Shown piece after piece: positions 45,930-55,519 of a stretch of 64,000 nt of DNA. The notes below the pieces were generated by a model that was not told the origin of the DNA, searched no databases, and worked only from the letters and a program-made list of their open reading frames with translations. A program made the position numbers and the translations under genes. The stretch comes from Devosia chinhatensis. GTDB taxonomy: Bacteria > Pseudomonadota > Alphaproteobacteria > Rhizobiales > Devosiaceae. The stretch is from assembly GCF_000969445.1 (NCBI RefSeq), contig NZ_JZEY01000054.1, positions 1,302,001-1,366,000 of the forward strand, read 5' to 3'. The number at the start of each line of letters is the position of its first letter. The first letter of the stretch is position 1.

Positions 45930-46328
45930 TTAAAGCGTTGAATCTGATTGAATAATCGAGATTAACTGATCGTCGATTAATTCTACGAATTGACCGGAAA
46001 TTGGTTTACCGTTCTCGGGATTGACCATGATCAGCACGTCGTCGGCATGCGCCATATTGAGCATCGCCCGGGCCCGTTCGGTCACCAGATCCGGATCGAG
46101 GTGGCGGGGATTCATCAGGGTAACGCGATGTTTGAAGGCCTCAATTTCCGCCTGTAGCGCCGAGCTGCGATCCGCCAGAATCTCGATTTCCGCCTTGATC
46201 TCTTCCCGGCTCTCGATGCCGAACTGGCCCGAGATCGCCGAATAGCCCAGGTAGAACTGAAAGGCGAGCAAAGTCGCTGTCAGGGCAAGTGGGCGCCAGA
46301 AGGGTGGACGTTTGAGTCGGGTGGGCAT
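45930..46328 (-). CDS. FtsB/DivIC-like septum formation initiator
   Basis: A 132-residue protein with one N-terminal membrane segment (LALTATLLAFQFYLGYSAI, near residues 14-32) followed by a periplasmic coiled coil (REEIKAEIEILADRSSALQA) and the family motif RARAMLNMAHADDVLI. FtsB-like proteins link FtsL and FtsQ in the division complex. Gene placement upstream of pdhA is usual in related bacteria. The ATG at 46328 is preferred over TTG at 46334. Confidence 0.87.
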   Translation of the reverse strand: MPTRLKRPPFWRPLALTATLLAFQFYLGYSAISGQFGIESREEIKAEIEILADRSSALQAEIEAFKHRVTLMNPRHLDPDLVTERARAMLNMAHADDVLIMVNPENGKPISGQFVELIDDQLISIIQSDSTL

Positions 46329-46420
46329 GGGCAAACCGTTCGAGGTGTCGCCACTATGCCAAAGAAGGGATTAATGCGGAGTTGAAGGCGGGCCGGATCG
46401 AGAAGGACCCGGCCAGATGT

Positions 46421-46711
46421 TCACAGCGGCCTGTAGTCGATTTCCTGAAAGCGCGCGACTTCGGGCAGCCAGCGACCGTCCACGAATGCAACATGGTCAG
46501 GGTGGGAATTGTAGCCGTCATAGGCAGCCTGATCGGCAAACTCCATGGAGAAGCCAAAGTCGAAATCGGCCTTTGGGCTCACCTGCCGCAGACGTTCGAA
46601 TTTCTGCACGCCGGGAATGGATGCAAGGACCAGCGCCGCCTCGAGAAACGCTTGTTCCTCGGCCGAGCCGGCTTCATGCTTGAGCGAAAAGACGACGGTG
46701 TGCCGGATCAT
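46421..46711 (-). CDS. Dabb-family stress-responsive alpha/beta barrel protein
   Basis: A 96-residue Dabb (stress-responsive A/B barrel) domain protein. It begins [15 protein letters not shown], has the middle pattern FERLRQVSPKADFDFGFSMEF and the hallmark YNSHPDHVAFV. These ferredoxin-like dimers have varied or unknown function. The ATG overlaps the maeB stop by 4 bases (ATGA), so the two are probably cotranscribed. Confidence 0.85.
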   Translation of the reverse strand: MIRHTVVFSLKHEAGSAEEQAFLEAALVLASIPGVQKFERLRQVSPKADFDFGFSMEFADQAAYDGYNSHPDHVAFVDGRWLPEVARFQEIDYRPL

Positions 46712-48993
46712 AGATCATGCCCCAGCGCTTCATTGGCTGCAATTGCGGCCATGTTGACAATGCCCCGGCTCGTCACCGAGGGCGCAAGGATATGCGCCGG
46801 CGCCTGCGTGCCCATCAGGATCGGCCCGACTGAAAGCGCATTGTTCATCTCCTTGAGCAGCGTCATCGACAGATTGGCCGCATCGAGATCGGGGAAGATC
46901 AGGAGGTTGGCTTCGCCGCGCAGCACTGTCTCGGGCACATAGCGCTCGCGCAGGCCCTCGTTGAGCGCGAGGTCGCCCTGCATCTCGCCCTCGACGATGA
47001 AGTCCGGCGCCGCCGACTTGAGCTTCTCATAGGCCTCGCGCATCTTGAAGGCACTGTCGCCGTCGCGGGATCCGAAGTTTGAATAGCTCAGCAGCGCGGC
47101 TCGCGCCTCGATATTGAAGCGCTTGAGATGGGCCCGCGCCTGCAAGGCAATTGCCACGATCTCGTCGGCGCTGGGGCTCTGGTTCACATAGGTATCGGTG
47201 AGGAAGAAGGCGCCGCGTGGCATGATCAGCATGGACATGGCCGAAACGTCGCTGACGCCATCCTGCAGGCCGATGATCGAGCGGATGTCGCGCACATGCT
47301 TGATGTAACGGCCCTGCAAGCCACAGATCAGCCCGTCAGCCTCACCGCGCTTCACCGCGAGCGCAGCGATCACCGTTGTATTGGTGCGCACGATGGTGCG
47401 GGCCGTGTCTGGCGTCACCCCGTTGCGACCGACCAGAGAATGGAACAGGCTGACATAATCGCGGTAGCGCGGATCGTCCTCGGGATTGATGACCTCAAAG
47501 TCGACACCCGGCCGGATGCTGAGACCAAACCGCTCGATGCGCGCTTCGAGCACCGCCGGACGTCCGATCAGTATAGGCCGCGCAATGCGCTCCTCGAGCA
47601 GCACCTGCGCCGCACGGAGCACGCGCTCGTCCTCGCCATCGGCGAAGGCGATGCGTTTGCCCTGCCCTTGCGCACGGTCGATGATTGGCTTCATCACCAG
47701 GCCGGAGCGGAACACGAAGCGGTTGAGGCTGTCGAGATAGGCGTCCCAGTCCTCGATCGGCTTCTTGGCCACGCCCGATTCCATGGCAGCCCGCGCCACG
47801 GCAGGCGCGATGCGCAGGATGAGGCGCTGGTCGAAGGGATTGGGAATGATATGCTCGGGGCCATAGACGGCTGGCGCGCCGGATGGCGATACCTCAAGGC
47901 CTGGCTCATGGGCCAGCTTGGCAATGGCGCGCACGGCGGCGAGCTTCATCTCTTCATTGATCGTGGTGGCATGCACGTCGAGCGCACCGCGGAAAATGAA
48001 AGGGAAGCAGAGGACGTTGTTGACCTGGTTGGGATAATCCGAGCGGCCGGTACAGACCATGGCATCGGGACGGGCCTCGCGTGCCACTTCCGGCATGATT
48101 TCCGGATTGGGATTGGCCAGCGCCAGGATCAGCGGACGCGGCGCCATTTTGGCAAGCATTTCCGGCTTGAGGGCGCCGGCCGCCGAAAGGCCAAGGAAGA
48201 CGTCGGCGCCATCGATGACTTCGGCCAGCGTCGTCGCGTCGCTGGTCCGGCGGAATTGGCCGCGCCACTTGTCGTTCACATCGTTACGTTTGTGGGTGAC
48301 GAGGCCGTCTTTGTCGGCAACCCAGATATTTTCATGCTTTGCGCCGAGTGCCACGAGCACATTGAGGCAGGCAATGGCCGCCGCCCCTGCCCCGGACGTG
48401 CAGATTTTGACGTCCTCGATCTTCTTGCCGGCCAGTTCCAGCCCGTTGAGAACGGCCGCGCCGACGATGATGGCCGTGCCATGCTGGTCGTCATGGAATA
48501 CCGGGATCGGCATGCGTTCGCGCAGCGCTTCCTCGATCTCGAAACAGTCCGGTGCGCGGATATCCTCGAGATTGATGCCACCGAAGGTGGGCCAAAGCGG
48601 GCTGACGGCGTCGATGAATTTCTGCGGATTGATTTCGTCGATTTCGAGATCGAAAACGTCGATGCCGGCGAACTTCTTGAAGAGGACCGCCTTGCCTTCC
48701 ATTACCGGTTTGGAGGCAAGGGCGCCGATATTGCCAAGGCCCAGCACGGCCGTGCCGTTGGAAATGACCGCAACCAAGTTCTGGCGGGACGTGTAGCGAG
48801 CAACCGATTCTGGGTTTTCGGCGATTTCTTCGCAGGGAGCGGCAACGCCGGGCGAATAGGCCAGCGCAAGATCGCGCTGGTTTCCCAGCGGCTTGAGCGG
48901 CTGAATTTCCAGCTTTCCGGGCTTCGGAAATTCATGGAAATGCAGCGCGGCCTCACGCAATGCCCTGCGCTGTTCGTTGATATCGCTCGACAC
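46708..48993 (-). CDS. maeB: NADP-type malic enzyme with C-terminal phosphotransacetylase-like domain
   Basis: About 761 residues from GTG at 48993, chosen because GGGAGG lies about 8 bases upstream; an in-frame start at 49047 exists. The malic enzyme part (residues 1-430) has the catalytic region [20 protein letters not shown], metal site [20 protein letters not shown] and a nucleotide-binding stretch [13 protein letters not shown]. The rest is a phosphotransacetylase-like domain ([20 protein letters not shown] onward), regulatory in characterised homologues. It converts malate to pyruvate and CO2, feeding pyruvate dehydrogenase. Confidence 0.96.
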   Translation of the reverse strand: MSSDINEQRRALREAALHFHEFPKPGKLEIQPLKPLGNQRDLALAYSPGVAAPCEEIAENPESVARYTSRQNLVAVISNGTAVLGLGNIGALASKPVMEGKAVLFKKFAGIDVFDLEIDEINPQKFIDAVSPLWPTFGGINLEDIRAPDCFEIEEALRERMPIPVFHDDQHGTAIIVGAAVLNGLELAGKKIEDVKICTSGAGAAAIACLNVLVALGAKHENIWVADKDGLVTHKRNDVNDKWRGQFRRTSDATTLAEVIDGADVFLGLSAAGALKPEMLAKMAPRPLILALANPNPEIMPEVAREARPDAMVCTGRSDYPNQVNNVLCFPFIFRGALDVHATTINEEMKLAAVRAIAKLAHEPGLEVSPSGAPAVYGPEHIIPNPFDQRLILRIAPAVARAAMESGVAKKPIEDWDAYLDSLNRFVFRSGLVMKPIIDRAQGQGKRIAFADGEDERVLRAAQVLLEERIARPILIGRPAVLEARIERFGLSIRPGVDFEVINPEDDPRYRDYVSLFHSLVGRNGVTPDTARTIVRTNTTVIAALAVKRGEADGLICGLQGRYIKHVRDIRSIIGLQDGVSDVSAMSMLIMPRGAFFLTDTYVNQSPSADEIVAIALQARAHLKRFNIEARAALLSYSNFGSRDGDSAFKMREAYEKLKSAAPDFIVEGEMQGDLALNEGLRERYVPETVLRGEANLLIFPDLDAANLSMTLLKEMNNALSVGPILMGTQAPAHILAPSVTSRGIVNMAAIAANEALGHDL

Positions 48994-49097
48994 GTCAAAG
49001 ACCTCCCAGCCCGCTTGCGCCGCGTTGGTGCCACCAATCGCCGGCAATGAAAAGGGGCCATTCGCCCATGATGGCCCTTACCGGCGAAATTACGGCG

Positions 49098-50723
49098 TCA
49101 GGCGGCGTTGGCAACACCGGAAAGGTCCGGCTGCAAAGCGGTCGCAGAGTTGAGTGCGAGTGCCAGTTCACGGAACGCCACGATCCTCAGCGCCGGGGCG
49201 AAAATATAGCCCTGCGCATGCAGCACGCCGCGGGCCCTCAGGTAGAGTGCCTGCTCCTCGGTCTCGACGCCTTCGGCTACGATCTCGCAGTCAAGGTCCT
49301 TGGCCATGGCAATCAGCCCGTCCAGCACCGGCACCTGCGTTGTGCCCGGCTTGATCATGTCCACGAAGATGCGATCGATCTTGATGACATCGACGCCCAG
49401 CGTCGCGAGATAGGCCAGGTTCGAATGGCCGGTACCCGCATCGTCCATCGCCAGCTTGCAGCCCAATGCATGCAGCCCTGCGATGACACTTGTGGTCGCC
49501 ACTGAATTGTTGAGCGGTCGCCGCTCGGTGATTTCGAACACCAATTGCTGAAAACCGATTGGCGATTGCCCGAAAATGGCCTGCACGTCTTCCACGATGC
49601 CGACATCGCGGAAATGGCCCTCGAACAGATTGATGGAGATCTTCATCTTCGGCAAAGTCTTGCACAATTCGCCCAGATCGCTCCGCACCTGCTGCATCAG
49701 CGACACCGTCATGGGAATCGCCAGACCCGTGACCTCGGCGTAATCGATGAAGGCGCCGGGCGGTATCACTTCCCCATTGCGCTTTTCCCAGCGGCACAGA
49801 ACCTCGCAGCCGACCAGTTCGCCAGTGCGCAGATTGATGACCGGCTGGTAATAGGGCTTGACCTCGTTCCGCTCGATTGCCCGTTCGAGATCGAAGGCCG
49901 GCATGCGCGAGCGCCGCACATAGCGCAGGTTGAGCAACAGGAAAATGGCGCTGGCAATACAGGCGAGCACTGTAAATACCGCGTCGAGATCGGCATAGCC
50001 GGCGCGGACCATGGCAAATGGCACGGCAAGCTCGACCTTGATCGGGAATTGCCCCGCATAGCTCTGCCCGCTAACATATTCGGTGTTGGCGGAACGCCGA
50101 TCGAAACCGCTCGGATCGCCGATGGTCAGGATCGGCAAGCCGTTCGTAAGCGTGACGCGCATCATGGCGGCGTCCTGCATGGTGTCGGACAGCGCACTTT
50201 CCGATTGTCCCAGCAGCGGGACGAACACCGAAACCCGCCGCATCTGGCCAAAGACCTGAGTGATCTTGATGGCGGGCATTTCCATGTCGCCGAACTTGAC
50301 CACGCTCATCGTTTCGGTCAGCCCCGGCACCGGCAGCGGCGAGGACATCGGCGAATGGGTAACGACGCGGCCATAGGCGTCGCAATATTGCACACCGTCA
50401 TTATTTTCGACCAGGAACTGCTTGATGTTGAGGCTGGATTCGATGGCCGCCTGCGCATTGGTGACGAAAGTCGGAGTACACAGGGAGGGTGTGTCGGCAA
50501 TGACCCTGCGCAGGGCAGCGACGCCATCCATGACACTGGCATTGATGTGGGAACTGGTGGTGTCGACATAGTCTTGAACCACGGTTTTCTCGCGGTAGCG
50601 CACATAGGCATCGAGCAGATAGTCCACGGCAACGATCGGCACGAACGCCAGTATGGCGCCGATCAGCATCAGGACATGTGACAGATTGGATTTCACACCG
50701 CGAATCCACTCGATAGAGGGCAC
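49098..50723 (-). CDS. Membrane c-di-GMP phosphodiesterase with CSS-type sensor and EAL domain
   Basis: A 541-residue protein. Membrane segments near residues 17-37 and 242-262 flank a periplasmic region with SLCTP and a later Cys (VQYCDAYG), matching the CSS-motif sensor whose cysteines can form a redox-sensitive disulfide. The EAL domain follows (residues about 275-525): the EAL triad reads EVL in GCEVLCRWEK, and later motifs are INLFEGHF, FEITERRP, MDDAGTGHSNLAYL and AEGVETEEQA. These keep the main catalytic residues, so it probably hydrolyses c-di-GMP. Start is a GTG at 50723 and not certain. Confidence 0.9.
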   Translation of the reverse strand: MPSIEWIRGVKSNLSHVLMLIGAILAFVPIVAVDYLLDAYVRYREKTVVQDYVDTTSSHINASVMDGVAALRRVIADTPSLCTPTFVTNAQAAIESSLNIKQFLVENNDGVQYCDAYGRVVTHSPMSSPLPVPGLTETMSVVKFGDMEMPAIKITQVFGQMRRVSVFVPLLGQSESALSDTMQDAAMMRVTLTNGLPILTIGDPSGFDRRSANTEYVSGQSYAGQFPIKVELAVPFAMVRAGYADLDAVFTVLACIASAIFLLLNLRYVRRSRMPAFDLERAIERNEVKPYYQPVINLRTGELVGCEVLCRWEKRNGEVIPPGAFIDYAEVTGLAIPMTVSLMQQVRSDLGELCKTLPKMKISINLFEGHFRDVGIVEDVQAIFGQSPIGFQQLVFEITERRPLNNSVATTSVIAGLHALGCKLAMDDAGTGHSNLAYLATLGVDVIKIDRIFVDMIKPGTTQVPVLDGLIAMAKDLDCEIVAEGVETEEQALYLRARGVLHAQGYIFAPALRIVAFRELALALNSATALQPDLSGVANAA

Positions 50724-50786
50724 TCAAGCGGTAGCAATGAAGGGTTTAACGTCCCATTAACGACACTTAACGCGTGCTAACGATAA

Positions 50787-50816
50787 CAAGGGGGCGGCCC
50801 ACCGGACCGCCCCTTG
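50787..50816. terminator. GC hairpin in the aspS upstream-phosphodiesterase spacer
   Basis: CAAGGGGGCGG (50787-50797) pairs with CCGCCCCTTG (50807-50816) with one bulged G; T-containing sequence follows on the - strand (GTTATCGTTAG). It lies just after the aspS stop on the - strand and probably terminates aspS. Confidence 0.65.
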
Positions 50817-50834
50817 ATTGTGTTGGTGAACAGC

Positions 50835-52625
50835 TCAGCTCTGGACGTTCAGCCGAATGCTCAGTTCGCGCAATTGCTTGTTGTCTGCCGGGCTCGGTGC
50901 GCCCATCAGCAGGTCTTCGGCCTGCTGGTTCATTGGGAAGGCCGTGATCTCGCGCAGGTTCTGCACGCCGCACAGCAGCATCACGATGCGGTCGATACCG
51001 AAGGCCGCACCACCATGCGGCGGCGCGCCATACTGGAAAGCACGATAAAGACCGCCGAACTGCTCCTCGACCTCTTCCCGCGACTTGCCGGTCAACTCGA
51101 ACGCCTTGACCATGGTCTCGGGTTCCTGGTTACGGATCGAACCGGAAGCGATTTCAAAGCCATTGCAGACGGCATCGTACTGGTAGGCCTTCAGGGACAG
51201 CGGATCGTCGCTATTGAGGCCATCGATCCCGCCCTGGGGCATGGAGAAGGGATTATGCGCAAAGTCGATGCGCTTTTCTTCCTCGCTCCACTCATAGAAC
51301 GGGAAATCGACGATCCAGCACAGCGCGTACTGCTCGGTGTCGACCACGCCCAGATCAGTGCCGACCTTGGTACGGGCCTCGCCGGCAAACTTGTAGAACT
51401 TCTCCGGACGGCCGGCGACGAAGAACACCGCATCGCCATCGCCCAGACCCAGCTGTGCCTTGAGGGCAGCCGTACGCTCTTCGCCGATATTCTTGGCAAT
51501 CGGGCCCGAACCGGCACCGTCCTTGAAGAAGATATAGCCCAGACCAGGCTGGCCCTCGCCTTGCGCCCAGGCATTCATGCGATCGCAGAACGCACGGCCG
51601 ATCGGCTCGGCGCCAACCTTATTCTTGGCGGGAATGGCCCAGACTTCGACCTTCGGATCGGCCTCGATTTGGTTGGCGAAAACCTTGAAGCCAGAGCCGG
51701 CAAAATGCTCTGTAACAGCCTGGATCTCGATCGGGTTGCGCAGGTCCGGCTTGTCTGAGCCATACTTGCGGATCGCCTCGGAATAGGGGATGCGCGGCCA
51801 GCCCTTGGTGACGCGCTTGCCATCGGCGAACTGCTCGAACACCGAGGTCATGACCGGCTCGACAGTGTTCCACACGTCTTCCTGGGTCACGAAGCTCATT
51901 TCCAGGTCCAGCTGGTAGAACTCGCCCGGAAGCCGGTCGGCACGCGGGTCTTCGTCGCGGAAGCAAGGCGCGACCTGGAAGTAGCGATCGAAGCCCGCCA
52001 CCATCAGCAGCTGCTTGTATTGCTGGGGCGCCTGCGGCAGCGCGAAGAACTTGCCGGGATGAATGCGGCTCGGCACGAGGAAGTCGCGCGCGCCTTCAGG
52101 CGATGATGCGGTCAGGATGGGGGTCGAGAATTCGGTGAACCCTGCCCCGCCCATGCCGGCGCGCATGGCCGAAATGATCTTGGTGCGCTTGACGATATTG
52201 TTGTGGAGCTTCTCGCGACGGAGATCCAGGAACCGGTAACGCAGGCGAATATCCTCGGGATAATCGGCATCACCAAAGACCGGCAACGGCAATTCCTTGG
52301 CCGCGGAGAGAACTTCGATCTCGCGGATAAAGATTTCGATGGCGCCGGTCGGAATGTTGGAATTGACCGCCGATGCGTCGCGCAGCTTCACCTCGCCGTC
52401 GATGCGCAGCACCCATTCGGAGCGCACTTTTTCGGCCAGCGGGAAGGCGGCAGAATCGGGGTCGATCACGCACTGGGTGATTCCATAATGGTCGCGCAGG
52501 TCGATGAACAGCAATCCGCCATGGTCTCGGACGCGGTGAACCCAGCCGCTCAGGCGCACATTATTGCCAGCATCAGCCGCCGTCAGGGCGCCACAGGTGT
52601 GGGTGCGGTAGCGATGTAGGGTCAT
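50835..52625 (-). CDS. aspS: Aspartyl-tRNA synthetase, probably non-discriminating (Asp/Asn)
   Basis: A 596-residue class II synthetase of bacterial type. The N-terminal OB fold ([20 protein letters not shown]) binds the anticodon, motif 2 region [20 protein letters not shown] is clear, an insertion domain follows, and motif 3 is [11 protein letters not shown]. The OB loop has RDHGG; bacteria whose enzyme charges only tRNA(Asp) usually have Leu at the His position. With gatB also in the window, tRNA-dependent Asn formation is likely, but this is inference. ATG at 52625. Confidence 0.95.
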   Translation of the reverse strand: MTLHRYRTHTCGALTAADAGNNVRLSGWVHRVRDHGGLLFIDLRDHYGITQCVIDPDSAAFPLAEKVRSEWVLRIDGEVKLRDASAVNSNIPTGAIEIFIREIEVLSAAKELPLPVFGDADYPEDIRLRYRFLDLRREKLHNNIVKRTKIISAMRAGMGGAGFTEFSTPILTASSPEGARDFLVPSRIHPGKFFALPQAPQQYKQLLMVAGFDRYFQVAPCFRDEDPRADRLPGEFYQLDLEMSFVTQEDVWNTVEPVMTSVFEQFADGKRVTKGWPRIPYSEAIRKYGSDKPDLRNPIEIQAVTEHFAGSGFKVFANQIEADPKVEVWAIPAKNKVGAEPIGRAFCDRMNAWAQGEGQPGLGYIFFKDGAGSGPIAKNIGEERTAALKAQLGLGDGDAVFFVAGRPEKFYKFAGEARTKVGTDLGVVDTEQYALCWIVDFPFYEWSEEEKRIDFAHNPFSMPQGGIDGLNSDDPLSLKAYQYDAVCNGFEIASGSIRNQEPETMVKAFELTGKSREEVEEQFGGLYRAFQYGAPPHGGAAFGIDRIVMLLCGVQNLREITAFPMNQQAEDLLMGAPSPADNKQLRELSIRLNVQS

Positions 52626-52810
52626 GTCGAAGCTCGGATTTTGCTAGGGAAAAGGCCGGATTGTGGGGCGGAAAAGCGCATGGCCACCCGCCCTTGTCAA
52701 GCTGCGGGGCATATCGGCTTTTGTCGCTCGTCCGCAAGGGAAATCGACGGTGGAGCAATCGGGCAACACCTGCTAGTAAGAATATTGACTTTTTTAGGAC
52801 GGTTGCCGGT

Positions 52811-53980
52811 ATGGACTTGATTGTATCCACAGACGTGCTCGCCGCGTTCTGCGAGCGCGCTGCCCAGTATGAATTTGTTACGGTCGATACCGAATTCCTC
52901 CGCGAAACAACTTATTGGCCCCGCCTCTGTCTGATCCAGGTCGCTACGGACGATGAGGCTGTGCTCATCGATCCTCTGGCGCCCGACATCCGCCTGGCCC
53001 CATTCTTCGCGCTTCTGGCCAATCCCGGTGTGACCAAGGTATTCCACGCCGCACGCCAAGATATAGAAATCTTCGTCAAGTTGACCGGCGCCGTGCCGAA
53101 CAACATCTTCGATACCCAGGTGGCGGCCAGTGTATGCGGCTTTGGAGACAGTGCGTCCTATGACAGCCTCGTGCGCTCGATCTGCAAGATCGAGCTCGAC
53201 AAGTCCTCGCGCTTTACCGACTGGTCGGCACGTCCGCTGTCGGAAAAGCAGCTTTCCTACGCCTTGGCCGACGTGACCTGGCTGCGCGACATCTATCGTG
53301 AGTTGCGGCGCCAGGTGGAAGCGGCCCGTCGCTGGGATTGGGTCGAGGATGAAATGACGGCCCTGCGCAGCATCGATACCTACGTGGTCAAGCCCGAGCA
53401 GGCCTGGGAACGGTTGAAGATGAAGTTCAACCGCCCCCGCGACATCGCGGCGCTCAAGGTACTGGCGCAATGGCGTGAACGGCGCGCCCAGGAGACGGAC
53501 CAGCCGCGCAGCCGCATTCTCAAGGACGACGTTCTGGCCGAGCTCGCCACCCAGCGCCCTCTGACTGCCGATGCTTTCGAAAAACTGCGGGCCGTGCCCC
53601 GCGGCTTCGGTCGCAGTGGAGCTGCCGGTGAGATCATTGCCCTGCTCAAGGATGTCGAGGCGCTGCCGAAGGCTGCATTGCCGCCGATGCCGGAGCGCTA
53701 TCGCGGCCCCTCCCCCAAGGGCGCCGTAGGCGATCTCATCCGCGTCCTCCTCAAGGCCGTCGCGGAACAGCACGGCGTGGCCGCCCGCATCATTGCCACG
53801 TCCGACGAAATCGATGCGCTGGTGCTCGACGACGAGGCCGATGTGCCTGCCCTGAGGGGCTGGCGGCGCAAGCTCTTCGGCGAGAAGGCCTTGGCCATCA
53901 AGCATGGTCGCGTCGGTCTTGTGGCGACGCGCAAGGGTATTGTGGAAATCGCGGTCGACCGCGCCGCCGCAGCCGAATAG
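52811..53980 (+). CDS. rnd: Ribonuclease D
   Basis: A 389-residue 3'-5' exoribonuclease that trims tRNA precursors. The DEDD residues are seen in TVDTEFLRETTYWP (near 23), FDTQVAASVCG and YALADVTWLRDIYRELR. An HRDC domain follows (REERAQ-like WRERRAQETDQPRSRILKDD), then a second HRDC-like part. The ATG at 52811 is chosen because the conserved fold begins there; the frame continues upstream to 52661 without conserved features. It is divergent from aspS. Confidence 0.94.
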   Translation: MDLIVSTDVLAAFCERAAQYEFVTVDTEFLRETTYWPRLCLIQVATDDEAVLIDPLAPDIRLAPFFALLANPGVTKVFHAARQDIEIFVKLTGAVPNNIFDTQVAASVCGFGDSASYDSLVRSICKIELDKSSRFTDWSARPLSEKQLSYALADVTWLRDIYRELRRQVEAARRWDWVEDEMTALRSIDTYVVKPEQAWERLKMKFNRPRDIAALKVLAQWRERRAQETDQPRSRILKDDVLAELATQRPLTADAFEKLRAVPRGFGRSGAAGEIIALLKDVEALPKAALPPMPERYRGPSPKGAVGDLIRVLLKAVAEQHGVAARIIATSDEIDALVLDDEADVPALRGWRRKLFGEKALAIKHGRVGLVATRKGIVEIAVDRAAAAE

Positions 53981-53981
53981 G

Positions 53982-55517
53982 TCAGCCGATTTCGATCCGG
54001 GATTCGCTGTGGCCGGCGGCCTCCGCGAATTGGCGGAGGCGATTGCGCAGGTGATCGCCGTTGAGAAACGCGAAGTCGGTCGGCAGATGCAGCACCAGCG
54101 AAGTGTCGACGAGGCTGAACCGTGTCCTGGGCAAAATGCCGGGCATGGCCGCAGTCATGGGATAGGCAACCCGGAACAGTGCGCCAATGAGCCGGGCTCG
54201 CGCGGTCTGCTCTGGCGTACCCAGCGACACCAGCGCCTGCGCCGCCTTGCTCTTGAGCCCGTCATAGCGAACGGCAATGGCCTGGGCCAGAAAGGCGCGG
54301 CCAGGATGATCGACACCGGTCAATGATCCATAGGCCACCGCGTCCACGCTTTGCGGGCCGCGATAATCGGGGTGCGAGCGCCAGCCGATATCGGAAAGCA
54401 GGCATACCACCGTGCGCAGGCGAAATTCCGAAGGCGTTTCCAGGATATTGGCCGCGCCGAGATATTGCCCGGTGAATTCTATGAGGTCATTGGCATGGGC
54501 GGGCGAGCGCGATCGCAGCACCGAAAGCTCTTCGGCGCCCTGGATCAGCGGGTCGATGCTGCGCTCGCGCTGGTCCAGCTTGCCGTAGAGATAGCCCTCG
54601 CGCACGCCGAGCGCCGAAAAGACGATACTCTCGAAATGACCGGCCTTGAGAACCTCGGCCATGACGGCTGCACCGATCGGCACCAGTTCCCGCCGTGACG
54701 AGCTGACCGAACCCGACCCGGGATAATTCTTGCAGGAATCCGCGTCGACGATGGACTGGCAGAACGCAATCATCTCGGCGGCTGACACGACATAGTTCTG
54801 CACCATGTGCAGGGCATAATCTGTGCGGGCCTGATGCAGCTTGGCGAGCGATCGCCAGGTTCCGCCGATGGCCGCAAAGCGCCCCCCGGGCGAGGTACCG
54901 GCCAGAATGCTCTTGCTCAGTTGCGCCCGCACCAACTCGGCAGCTTTTACCGGAGATCCGTCGGCATCGTCCTGAAGACGGATGACGCCTAGCTCATGGC
55001 TTTCCCCATTCGTATCGGCACCATTGGCAATGGCGGACAATTCGAGGCTACCGCCCCCCAGATCGCCGACAATGCCCGAGAAGCCCGGTATGCCGGCCAC
55101 GACACCAAGGGCAGCGAAATGGGCCTCCTCTTCGCCGCTCAGCACATTGACGGAGGTCTCCATCACGGCTTCGACGGCAGCGACAAACTCTTTCCGGTTG
55201 CTGGCCTCGCGCACAGCGGAAGTGGCAAGGATATGAACCTTGCCGACCCGCATCATTCTGGCCACCATCGCAAAGCGGCGGATGGCGTCGATGGCCGTGG
55301 CCATGCTGGCGTCCGAGAGCCTGCCGCTCTTGGCAATGCCCCGGCCCAGTGCACACGAGGATTTCTCGTTGTAGAGCGGCGTCAGCGCCCGCGCATGGCG
55401 TTCATAGACCACCAGGCGCACTGAATTTGAGCCGATATCCAGCACCGCAACGGGACGGGCACCCTTGATGCGCCCCTGCGCGGTCGGATCGGCGTCGACG
55501 CCCCAGAACTGGACCAA
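53982..55517 (-). CDS. ppx: Exopolyphosphatase / pppGpp phosphohydrolase family protein
   Basis: A 511-residue ASKHA-fold enzyme. ATP-binding motifs are AVLDIGSNSVRLVVYE near residue 28 and GIVGDLGGGSLELSAI near 143; SGEEEAHFAALGVV is the conserved acidic segment. It degrades polyphosphate, or may act on pppGpp. The C-terminal HD-like region follows. The start is TTG at 55517, with GAGGG about 7 bases upstream, overlapping nothing and only 2 bases from the ppk stop, so it is coexpressed with ppk. Confidence 0.93.
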   Translation of the reverse strand: MVQFWGVDADPTAQGRIKGARPVAVLDIGSNSVRLVVYERHARALTPLYNEKSSCALGRGIAKSGRLSDASMATAIDAIRRFAMVARMMRVGKVHILATSAVREASNRKEFVAAVEAVMETSVNVLSGEEEAHFAALGVVAGIPGFSGIVGDLGGGSLELSAIANGADTNGESHELGVIRLQDDADGSPVKAAELVRAQLSKSILAGTSPGGRFAAIGGTWRSLAKLHQARTDYALHMVQNYVVSAAEMIAFCQSIVDADSCKNYPGSGSVSSSRRELVPIGAAVMAEVLKAGHFESIVFSALGVREGYLYGKLDQRERSIDPLIQGAEELSVLRSRSPAHANDLIEFTGQYLGAANILETPSEFRLRTVVCLLSDIGWRSHPDYRGPQSVDAVAYGSLTGVDHPGRAFLAQAIAVRYDGLKSKAAQALVSLGTPEQTARARLIGALFRVAYPMTAAMPGILPRTRFSLVDTSLVLHLPTDFAFLNGDHLRNRLRQFAEAAGHSESRIEIG

Positions 55518-55519
55518 GC

